A DNA stretch of 64,000 nucleotides from Niveibacterium terrae (lineage in GTDB: Bacteria; Pseudomonadota; Gammaproteobacteria; Burkholderiales; Rhodocyclaceae): NCBI RefSeq assembly GCF_048213115.1, contig NZ_CP172404.1, positions 1,364,001 to 1,428,000 of the forward strand. The letters are read 5' to 3'. Positions 45,673-52,581 of the stretch are shown piece after piece (the first letter of the stretch is position 1; each line of letters begins with the position of its first letter). Both the position numbers and the translations under genes were made by a program. The notes beneath the pieces are model-generated. The model did no database searches, was not told where the DNA came from, and saw nothing but the letters and a program-made list of their open reading frames with translations.

Positions 45673-46314
45673 ATGAAGAATCTGCTGATCCTCATCTCCG
45701 GTCGCGGCAGTAACATGGAAGCGATCCTGAATGCGTCAATTCCGGGGGCGCGCATCTGCGCGGTCGTCGCCAACCGCCCCGACGCCCAAGGGCTGGCGAT
45801 CGCGCGCGCCGCAGGGGTTGAAACCCGTGTTCTCGATCACCGCGGCTTTGCTGATCGGGCGGCTTTCGACGCCGAATTGCTCGCCTTGATCGACAGTTAC
45901 TCTCCCGATCTCGTCGTGCTGGCGGGCTTCATGCGCGTGCTTGGCGACGACTTCGTCCGCCATTTCGAGGGACGGATGATCAATGTCCATCCTTCTCTGC
46001 TGCCCAGCTTCACCGGTCTTCACACGCACCGACGGGCGCTCGAAGCCGGAGTGCGCCTGCATGGCGCGACGGTCCATTTCGTAACGCCGGCGCTGGACGG
46101 AGGTCCGGTCGTGATCCAGGGCGTTGTGGAAGTGAGCGATGCCGATGATGAAGAGACGCTCGCGGCAAAAGTGCTCGAGATCGAGCACCGGATCTATCCA
46201 CAAGCCCTGCGCTGGTTCGTCGAGGATCGCCTGAGCTGCGCAGGCGGGAGGGTGCGTCTGCGCGGTAGCGCGGCGGCTTCCCGTAGCTTCTGCTCGCCCG
46301 CCCTCGATGCCTGA
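45673..46314 (+). CDS. purN: Phosphoribosylglycinamide formyltransferase 1
   Basis: PurN (213 residues) formylates GAR with 10-formyl-tetrahydrofolate. It begins MKNLLILISGRGSNMEAIL, has VLAGFMRVLGDDFV, the catalytic MINVHPSLLPSFTGLHTH (Asn, His) and ALDGGPVVIQG containing the catalytic Asp. ATG 45673 matches the family start; an earlier in-frame start at 45631 overlaps the hairpin and is rejected. The next gene starts inside its last codons (8-bp overlap). Confidence 0.96.
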   Translation: MKNLLILISGRGSNMEAILNASIPGARICAVVANRPDAQGLAIARAAGVETRVLDHRGFADRAAFDAELLALIDSYSPDLVVLAGFMRVLGDDFVRHFEGRMINVHPSLLPSFTGLHTHRRALEAGVRLHGATVHFVTPALDGGPVVIQGVVEVSDADDEETLAAKVLEIEHRIYPQALRWFVEDRLSCAGGRVRLRGSAAASRSFCSPALDA

Positions 46315-47428
46315 TTCCGCCGCGTCCCGCTTCTCCCGGTTCCGGCGCCGGATCACGCTGTTTCACCTGACCCTCGCGGTCTCGCTGATGCTGCACCTGC
46401 TGATCCTCTTCTCTCCCGCCTGGTCTGTTCCGGGCAGGGAAGAGCCGATCCGGATCGAGGCAACGCTGAAGCTGCCGCCCGCCAGGGCGGTCGGCGTCGC
46501 AGCGAGCGCAAAGCCGCACGCGCGCAGCAAGGCGCCGGCGCGCGCCGGAGGAGGAAAAGCCGTTCTGGCGCGCCCCGCCGCGCCAGGCGCGGGGGAGGGC
46601 GTCGCGCTGGCCGCGAAGCCGGCCGAGGAGTCCGGAGCCGGAGCGCTCGCCGAGAAGGATGCGCCGGAAGTTTCGGCTTCCGAGCCGGCCGCCGAGGAGG
46701 AAGAGGAAGCGAAACCCGCCGCCCCCGTCCTGGCCTGGCCGCGCGAAGGCAGGATCCGCTATCAGCTGCGCTATGGCGACGTGATCGCGGTCGGCGAGCT
46801 GGTGACGAGCTGGTCTCACGACGGTGAACACTATACGATGCGCGCCGAAGGCAATACTTCCGGTCTCGCCCGGCTTTTCAAGCGCTTCACCGCGAATCAG
46901 CAGAGCCAGGGCAAGGTCGGGCCCGAAGGCCTGACGCCGACCGGCTTCCAGGAGGATCTGAACGGCAGGCAGTCCCATGCGGTCTTCGACTGGCAGGCCG
47001 GCAAGGTCATCTCGTCGCGGCCGGATCGGGTTCGTGAGTACCTGATCGTCGGTGCGGCCCAGGACATCCTGAGCCTCGCTTTCCATCTGGCCTTTCTGCC
47101 CGAGAGCACTGAGAAGGTCGATCTGTTGGTGGTCGCCGGGCGCTGGGGGGTCGAAGCCGAACTGAGCCAGGTTGCCAACGAAGTGCTCAGCGTGCCCTGG
47201 GGCAAGATGCTGACCCGGCATTTCCACTGCGAAGCCAAGGGCGGCGATTACGGCATCGATATATGGCTCGATCGCGATCATCTGAACGCGCCTATCCGTA
47301 TCCGGGTCGATGACCGCAAGCAGGGCCACGTCATAGACCAGATCGCCCGTGAGCTGGAGCTCGACGGGACGAAGATCCAGTTCAATCTGAATGCTCCCCA
47401 GAACCGGGGACCCAACGATAAAGGCTGA
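46307..47428 (+). CDS. DUF3108 domain protein with N-terminal membrane anchor
   Basis: The 373-residue protein has a membrane anchor (about 18-35, LTLAVSLMLHLLILFSP), a long Ala/Pro/Glu/Lys-rich linker (about 50-145), and a DUF3108 domain (about 150-365) with YQLRYGDVIAVGELVTSWSHD, GLARLFKRF, FDWQAGKV and LPWGK-like motifs. The TonB-like linker suggests it spans the periplasm. Function unknown. It overlaps purN by 8 bp and is 19 bp before the methyltransferase; this order is common in betaproteobacteria. Confidence 0.85.
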   Translation: MPDSAASRFSRFRRRITLFHLTLAVSLMLHLLILFSPAWSVPGREEPIRIEATLKLPPARAVGVAASAKPHARSKAPARAGGGKAVLARPAAPGAGEGVALAAKPAEESGAGALAEKDAPEVSASEPAAEEEEEAKPAAPVLAWPREGRIRYQLRYGDVIAVGELVTSWSHDGEHYTMRAEGNTSGLARLFKRFTANQQSQGKVGPEGLTPTGFQEDLNGRQSHAVFDWQAGKVISSRPDRVREYLIVGAAQDILSLAFHLAFLPESTEKVDLLVVAGRWGVEAELSQVANEVLSVPWGKMLTRHFHCEAKGGDYGIDIWLDRDHLNAPIRIRVDDRKQGHVIDQIARELELDGTKIQFNLNAPQNRGPNDKG

Positions 47429-47447
47429 GAAATCAGCCGGAGAAAGC

Positions 47448-48716
47448 ATGCAAGTCAATCAGAATCAACTCGAACACGCGACCGAAGTGCTCGCCGAAGT
47501 GCTGCGTTTCGAACAGCCGGCCGATGCGCTGATCTCGTCCTATTTCCGCATCGAGCGGACTCTGGGCCACCGCGACCGCGGCGTCATCGCCGAGACCGTC
47601 TATGCGGTGCTGCGCAACCTGAGGCATCTAGAAGCCTGGTGCGGCGATCGCGTGACCGCACGCCGCCTCGTCGTGGCCGCCCAGGTCAGGGTGTTCGGCC
47701 TCTCGACGCGCAATCTCGAAGGCGCGGTCTCGGCAGGCGAGCTCGCCTGGATCACCGAGCGGCGCGAAGCAGCGAAGAGCGAACCGCTGTCGCTGTCCTT
47801 GGCTGAACGCGCCGACCTCCCCGACTGGCTGACCGAAAAGCTCGTCGCCCGTCTCGGCGAGGAGAAGACGCTGGCACTCGCCCAGGCGCTGAACCAGGCC
47901 GCGCCTCTGGATCTGCGCGTTAATCCGCTCAAGGCCAAGCGCGAGCAGGTGCTCGAACGCTTCGCCGCCGACGCCATCGAGGCCGCACCCGGCCGCTATT
48001 CTCCGTTTGCGATCCGGCTCGCTGACAAGCCCGCTCTGTCGCGTCATCCGCTCTTCCTCGAAGGCGCTTTCGAAGTGCAGGACGAGGGCAGCCAGCTGCT
48101 GGGCCTTCTGCTCGGCGCCAAACGCGGCGAGATGGTTGCCGACTTCTGCGCCGGGGCGGGGGGCAAGACCCTGCTGCTCGGCGCGCAGATGCGCTCGACC
48201 GGTCGGCTCTATGCTTTCGATACGTCCGAGAAGAGGCTCGCCCGGCTCAAGCCCAGGCTCGCCCGCTCCGGCCTGTCGAACGTCCACACTTCGGCGATCG
48301 CGCACGAGAACGATGCGCGTTTGAAGCGCCTGGCTGGCAAGATCGACCGTGTCCTCGTCGATGCGCCGTGCAGCGGGCTGGGGACTCTGCGCCGCAACCC
48401 CGACCTCAAGTGGCGGCAGTCGCCCGAGGCGATTGCTGAACTCGTCGTCAAACAGGGGGCGATCCTCGCCGCGGCCGCGAAGCTGCTGAAGAAGGGCGGC
48501 CGCATAGTCTATGCGACCTGCAGTCCGCTGGCCGAGGAGAACGACGATATCGTCGACGCCTTCCTCGCCGCCCACCCGGGTTTTCGCGCCCTATCGGCCC
48601 AGCAGGTGCTGGCCGATCAGGACATCGTTCTCGAATGCGGCGAGCGCCTGCGCCTCGATCCGCTCAATCACGGCACCGACGGCTTCTTTGCCGCGGTGAT
48701 GGAGAAGCTTGAATGA
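47448..48716 (+). CDS. RsmB/NOP-type RNA (cytosine-5) methyltransferase
   Basis: The 422-residue enzyme has an N-terminal helical region (about 1-130) and a Rossmann SAM-binding core: DFCAGAGGKTLLLGAQM, DTSEKRLARLKPRLAR, DAPCSGLGTLRRNPDLKW and YATCSPLAEENDD. The two Cys in DAPCSG and ATCS are the pair used for catalysis and release. It methylates cytosine in RNA, probably rRNA as in RsmB. The N-terminal is shorter than the NusB-like domain of true RsmB, so I withhold a symbol. ATG 47448 has GGAGAAAGC before it; the MscS gene overlaps its stop by 4 bp. Confidence 0.93.
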   Translation: MQVNQNQLEHATEVLAEVLRFEQPADALISSYFRIERTLGHRDRGVIAETVYAVLRNLRHLEAWCGDRVTARRLVVAAQVRVFGLSTRNLEGAVSAGELAWITERREAAKSEPLSLSLAERADLPDWLTEKLVARLGEEKTLALAQALNQAAPLDLRVNPLKAKREQVLERFAADAIEAAPGRYSPFAIRLADKPALSRHPLFLEGAFEVQDEGSQLLGLLLGAKRGEMVADFCAGAGGKTLLLGAQMRSTGRLYAFDTSEKRLARLKPRLARSGLSNVHTSAIAHENDARLKRLAGKIDRVLVDAPCSGLGTLRRNPDLKWRQSPEAIAELVVKQGAILAAAAKLLKKGGRIVYATCSPLAEENDDIVDAFLAAHPGFRALSAQQVLADQDIVLECGERLRLDPLNHGTDGFFAAVMEKLE

Positions 48717-49999
48717 CGAATGGCCGGGCCACTTCGCGTTTGATCGACGGCGTTCTTGATTGGCTGGACGCGCTGCACTCGACCGAGGTTCAGGTCGAGC
48801 TCGCGATCGCGGTCGGTCTGCTGGGCATTGCCTGGTTCATCGGCCGGCGTCTGCGTGCGAAGTTCGGCGAGGATTCGGTGCGCGAACGCCTCGCCCGCCA
48901 CCTTCTGCCCTCGACCGTGGCCTGGATGACCTTCGGCATCGCGGGATTTTCCGCCCGCCACCTGGATTTTCGCTCGACGGTCTTCGCGGTCATGGGCCAG
49001 ATGGCTTTCGCGATGCTGCTGATCCGGACCATTGAGCTGGCGCTGCGTCAGGTCTTTGCGCGTTCGAGCTGGCTCAAGGGCGTCGAGCGCTACCTGGCAG
49101 CCCTGGTCTGGATCGTCGTCGCGCTCGACCTGATCGGCCTCTTGTCCGACATCATCGTCTGGCTGGACAGCTTCAGTTTCCATGTCGGGCACCAGCGGGT
49201 CTCGATGTGGTCGCTGATCCAGGGCGGGCTGACGGTCGCGGTCACGATGGTGTCGGCGATGTGGGCCGGCGGCGTGATCGAGGAGCGCCTGCTCAAGGTC
49301 GAACGGATGGATCTGAGCACGCGGGTCGTGATGTCGCGTATTGTCCGGGCTCTGCTGGCTTTCTTCGGCGTGCTGGTCGCGATGTCGCTGGCCGGCCTCG
49401 ACCTGACGACGCTGTCGGTGTTCTCGGGGGCTCTGGGTGTGGGGCTGGGCTTCGGTATGCAGAAGATCGCGAGTAATTATGTCTCGGGCTTCATCATCCT
49501 GCTCGACCGCTCGATCCGGATCGGCAACATGATCAGCGTCGCGGGCGATCGCGGCGAAGTCCAGGAGATCACGACCCGCTACACAGTGCTGCGTTCGCCG
49601 AACGGGATCAACGTGATCGTCCCGAACGAGACCCTGATCGCTTCAACGGTTCAGAACGAAACCTATGCGGACAAGAACATCTGGATTTCGATCAAGATCC
49701 AGGTGGGCTATTCGAGCGACGTTGAACGGGCGCTGCTTGTGCTCGAAGAGTGCGCTCTGATCCATCCGCGCGTGCTCAGGGAGCCCAAACCCACGGCCTT
49801 CCTCGCGAACTTCGGTGACAGCGGCATCGATCTGGAGCTGGGCTTCTGGATCTTCGATCCCGCCCAGGGCTCCCTGGGGGTCAAATCGGCGATCAACCGC
49901 GAAATCCTCCGCCGCTTCCGCGACGAGGGAATCGAGATCCCGTTCCCGCAGCGCGAAATTCGCGTCCTCAACGCTGGCTTTGCGCCGTCGCCCGGCTAA
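48713..49999 (+). CDS. Mechanosensitive ion channel, MscS family
   Basis: The 428-residue protein has four or five hydrophobic segments (about 25-275), then the MscS pore and beta-domain: ALGVGLGFGMQKIASNYVSG, IILLDRSIRIGNMISVA, VQEITTRYTVLRSPNGINVIVPNETLI and a C-terminal part ending FPQREIRVLNAG. It should open under membrane tension to release solutes. It starts inside the last codon of the methyltransferase gene. The dgkA operon follows after 53 bp. Confidence 0.93.
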   Translation: MTNGRATSRLIDGVLDWLDALHSTEVQVELAIAVGLLGIAWFIGRRLRAKFGEDSVRERLARHLLPSTVAWMTFGIAGFSARHLDFRSTVFAVMGQMAFAMLLIRTIELALRQVFARSSWLKGVERYLAALVWIVVALDLIGLLSDIIVWLDSFSFHVGHQRVSMWSLIQGGLTVAVTMVSAMWAGGVIEERLLKVERMDLSTRVVMSRIVRALLAFFGVLVAMSLAGLDLTTLSVFSGALGVGLGFGMQKIASNYVSGFIILLDRSIRIGNMISVAGDRGEVQEITTRYTVLRSPNGINVIVPNETLIASTVQNETYADKNIWISIKIQVGYSSDVERALLVLEECALIHPRVLREPKPTAFLANFGDSGIDLELGFWIFDPAQGSLGVKSAINREILRRFRDEGIEIPFPQREIRVLNAGFAPSPG

Positions 50000-50052
50000 G
50001 CTGACAAGGGTGATGTGATCCTGCGGCACGGAAACTGAGCGGGGAGGGGACG

Positions 50053-50397
50053 ATGAAAGGACAGCCTCTGGCGAAGCGATTGGGCTTTGCCGCGGACGGC
50101 CTCCTCCTGGCCTTGCGCCGTGAATCGAGCTTCCGCCTCCAGGCGCTGGCCGGCGCCGCGGTGTTTGTTGCGCTGCTGCTGATCCGCCCCTCCGCGCTGT
50201 GGTGGGCGATCGTCGCGCTTGCCGTGGGGCTGGTCTGGGTCGCCGAACTCTTCAACACCGTGATCGAACTCCTCTCCGACCACCTGCATCCGGAAATCCA
50301 TCCGCAGATCCGAGCGGTCAAGGACATCGCGGCGGGCGCGGTGCTGGTCGCGAGCCTGGTTGCGCTGCTCGTCGCCGTTGCTTTGCTCTTGCGCTGA
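50053..50397 (+). CDS. dgkA: Diacylglycerol kinase
   Basis: DgkA (114 residues) is the small prokaryotic lipid kinase that recycles diacylglycerol made during membrane-derived sugar synthesis. It has the amphipathic start, three membrane helices, the VAELFNTVIELLSDHLHPEI active-site stretch and AVKDIAAGAVLVAS, like the family ELLNSAIEAVVD and RAKDMGSAAV. GGAGGGGACG precedes the ATG. It heads an operon of envelope enzymes whose next gene is 12 bp away. Confidence 0.94.
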   Translation: MKGQPLAKRLGFAADGLLLALRRESSFRLQALAGAAVFVALLLIRPSALWWAIVALAVGLVWVAELFNTVIELLSDHLHPEIHPQIRAVKDIAAGAVLVASLVALLVAVALLLR

Positions 50398-50409
50398 GAG
50401 AGGGGAAAC

Positions 50410-51324
50410 ATGTTCGGCGCGATCTGCAGAATCTTCTGCGCGGTGCTCGCCTTGCTTTCCGGCGCCGTGGCTGCGGGCGCAGAGGGGGGCTGGTCTTGCA
50501 TTGATGCATCAAAATGCATCAATGCTGTCGTGGGCAAGGCCTCCGGCCCCTTGCCCTTCACTGTCGTGGGCAAGGCCTCCGGCCCTTTACCCTTCACTGT
50601 CGTGGGCAAGGCCTCCGGCCCCTTGCCCGCGATTCTCGTCTATCACCGGTTCGGGGCGAGCGCGGTGGACAGCATGACGGTCCGAACCAGCGCTTTCCAG
50701 GCCCAGCTCGAATGGCTCAGGAGCAATGGCTTCGAAGTGATCCCGCTCGCCCGCCTCGTCGATGGCCTCGCGCGCGGCGGGAAGCTGCCAGCCAAGGCCG
50801 TCGTGATCACCGTCGACGACGGGCATAAGACGGTGCTGAGCGAGATGCTGCCGCTGGTGCGCCGCGAGCGGGTTCCGGTGACGCTGTTCATCTATCCGTC
50901 GGCGATCTCGAACGCGAGCTATGCGCTGAAATGGAGCGAGCTCGAGGCTTTGCACCAGGCGGGCTTCGACATCCAGTCGCATACCTACTGGCATCCGAAT
51001 TTCAAGCAGCAGAAGCGCCGGCTGTCGGCTGACGAGTATCGCGAACTGCTCCGCTCCCAGCTCGGCAAGTCCAGGGCCGCGCTGGCGAAACACCTGGGCG
51101 TGGAGGCCGACATGCTGGCATGGCCTTTCGGGATTTATGACGACGAGTTGCTTGCGGCGGCCGCTGCGGCCGGTTACCGTGCTGCCTTTTCGCTGGATCG
51201 GCGGCATCCGCGCGCTGGCGACCGCCTGCTCGCTCTGCCGCGCTATCTGATCACCGACGCCGTCAGCCTGCGCGAATTCGCGCGGATGCTGGAGGCGGGA
51301 AGTCCCGCTGGAACCAGGCCATGA
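50410..51324 (+). CDS. Polysaccharide deacetylase with in-frame repeat insert
   Basis: The 304-residue protein has a signal peptide (about 1-24, ending VAAGAEG), then an unusual 40-residue stretch that repeats VVGKASGPLPFT, and from about 75 a NodB-type deacetylase domain: AILVYHRFG, VITVDDGHK (catalytic and metal Asp D136-D137), metal His in SHTYWHPNF, WPFGIYDD. It should remove N-acetyl groups from a glycan, likely in the periplasm; substrate unknown. The repeat stretch comes from a DNA palindrome plus tandem repeats described separately. It overlaps the next gene by 4 bp. Confidence 0.9.
   Translation: MFGAICRIFCAVLALLSGAVAAGAEGGWSCIDASKCINAVVGKASGPLPFTVVGKASGPLPFTVVGKASGPLPAILVYHRFGASAVDSMTVRTSAFQAQLEWLRSNGFEVIPLARLVDGLARGGKLPAKAVVITVDDGHKTVLSEMLPLVRRERVPVTLFIYPSAISNASYALKWSELEALHQAGFDIQSHTYWHPNFKQQKRRLSADEYRELLRSQLGKSRAALAKHLGVEADMLAWPFGIYDDELLAAAAAAGYRAAFSLDRRHPRAGDRLLALPRYLITDAVSLREFARMLEAGSPAGTRP
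50498..50525. repeat. Perfect 12-bp inverted repeat inside the deacetylase gene
   Basis: GCATTGATGCAT, loop CAAA, ATGCATCAATGC form a flawless 28-base hairpin, oddly AT-rich for this sequence. It ends one base before the tandem repeat array and lies between the signal peptide and catalytic domain. Confidence 0.95.
50527..50628 (+). repeat. 36-bp tandem repeats, three copies, each a hairpin
   Basis: A 36-base unit beginning GTCGTGGGCAAGGCCTCC occurs at 50527-50562, 50563-50598 and, for 30 bases, 50599-50628. Copies differ at one or two bases only (CCTTGCCC versus CTTTACCC). Each contains GGGCAAGG and CCTTGCCC arms able to pair. The unit is a multiple of three, so the frame is kept. Confidence 0.95.
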
Positions 51325-52571
51325 TCGAGAAAACCCTCCTCCTCTTTTTTGCGCTGACTCTGCCGCTCGCCGCTGCCGCGCTCGACGGCCGGGTTCTCGA
51401 TGCGCAGAGCGGTCAACCGATTGCCGATGCACAGCTCACCGTCGGCGCCCTCGTCGTGCGCAGCGATGCCCGTGGCGTCTTCCGCATCGCGGGCGCGCCA
51501 GGGAAGATCGCCGCGCGCGCGCCGGGATACCGCCGCATCGAACAGAACGTCGCGCCGGGCAAGCCTGTCGAGATCCGGCTTGCCCCTTTCCGGGCCAAGG
51601 CGCTCTACCTCTCCTTCTATGGCATTGGCGATCGGGGGATCAGGAATCAGGCTCTGGATCTGATCGAGAGGACCGAGCTCAATGCACTGGTCATCGATTT
51701 CAAGGGCGACCGGGGCATGATCCCGTTCAAGAGTTCGGTACCGCTCGCCAGCGAGATCGGTGCGCTGGACATCACGACGGTCAGGGACATCCGCGAGCTG
51801 ATCGCGACGCTCAAACAGAAAGGGGTCTATCTGATCGCGCGCATCGTCGTGTTCAAGGACGACAAGCTCGCGAACGCGCGCCCCGCGCTGGCTGTCCGGA
51901 CCAAGAAGGGTGGGCTCTGGCGCGATCGCGAGGATCTCGCGTGGGTCGATCCCTTCCGCGAGGCGGTCTGGGACTACAACATCAAGCTCGCCGTCGAAGC
52001 GGCCGGGCTCGGCTTTGACGAGATCCAGTTCGACTATCTGCGCTTTCCCGACGCGGAGAGTCCGGTCTTCTCGCAGCCCAGCACCGAGAGAGGGCGGGTC
52101 GGCGCGATCTCTTCCTTTCTCGCCGCGGCGAGGAAGGCACTCGCGCCCTACAACGTCTTCATCGCCGGCGACATCTTCGGCTATGTCAGCTGGAACCTCG
52201 ACGATACCCAGATCGGCCAGAGGCTCGATGCGCTGGTGCAACATCTGGACTATCTGTCGCCGATGCTCTATCCGTCGGGTTTTCGCTTCGGCATCCCGGG
52301 CTATCGCGATCCGGTCGCCCATTCGCGCGAGATCGTCGGCCTGAGCCTGAAGCGGGCCGGCGAGAGGAGCAAGGTGTCGCCGCTGCGCTTCCGCCCCTGG
52401 CTGCAGGCCTTCCGCGACTACGCTTTCGACCGTCGCGTTTTCGGTGCCGGCGAGATCCGCGAGCAGATCTCGGCCGCCGAGGCCTTCGGAAGCGACGGCT
52501 GGATGCTGTGGAATCCGCGCAACGACTACAGCTCGGCCGGGCTCAAGTCCGAACCTTCCGCCGCGCGCTGA
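51321..52571 (+). CDS. Putative glycoside hydrolase (DUF4015/GHL) with carboxypeptidase-like regulatory domain
   Basis: The 416-residue protein has a signal peptide (TLLLFFALTLPLAAAALDG), a carboxypeptidase-like regulatory domain (about 20-90, VLDAQSGQPIADAQLTVGAL), and a TIM-barrel-like domain of the DUF4015 putative glycoside hydrolase family with KALYLSFYGIGD, NALVIDFKGDRGM, YLIARIVVFKDD, EIQFDYLRFPD, DYLSPMLYPS and LWNPRNDYSS. It probably acts on a wall or surface glycan. It overlaps the deacetylase gene (ATGA) and lies 10 bp before the next gene, all one operon. Confidence 0.83.
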   Translation: MIEKTLLLFFALTLPLAAAALDGRVLDAQSGQPIADAQLTVGALVVRSDARGVFRIAGAPGKIAARAPGYRRIEQNVAPGKPVEIRLAPFRAKALYLSFYGIGDRGIRNQALDLIERTELNALVIDFKGDRGMIPFKSSVPLASEIGALDITTVRDIRELIATLKQKGVYLIARIVVFKDDKLANARPALAVRTKKGGLWRDREDLAWVDPFREAVWDYNIKLAVEAAGLGFDEIQFDYLRFPDAESPVFSQPSTERGRVGAISSFLAAARKALAPYNVFIAGDIFGYVSWNLDDTQIGQRLDALVQHLDYLSPMLYPSGFRFGIPGYRDPVAHSREIVGLSLKRAGERSKVSPLRFRPWLQAFRDYAFDRRVFGAGEIREQISAAEAFGSDGWMLWNPRNDYSSAGLKSEPSAAR

Positions 52572-52581
52572 GAGGCCCGTC

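Noticed and set aside
50527..50628. Short regularly repeated units as a CRISPR array
   Set aside because: The three copies are directly adjacent with no spacers, lie inside a coding gene and keep frame; no cas genes are present.
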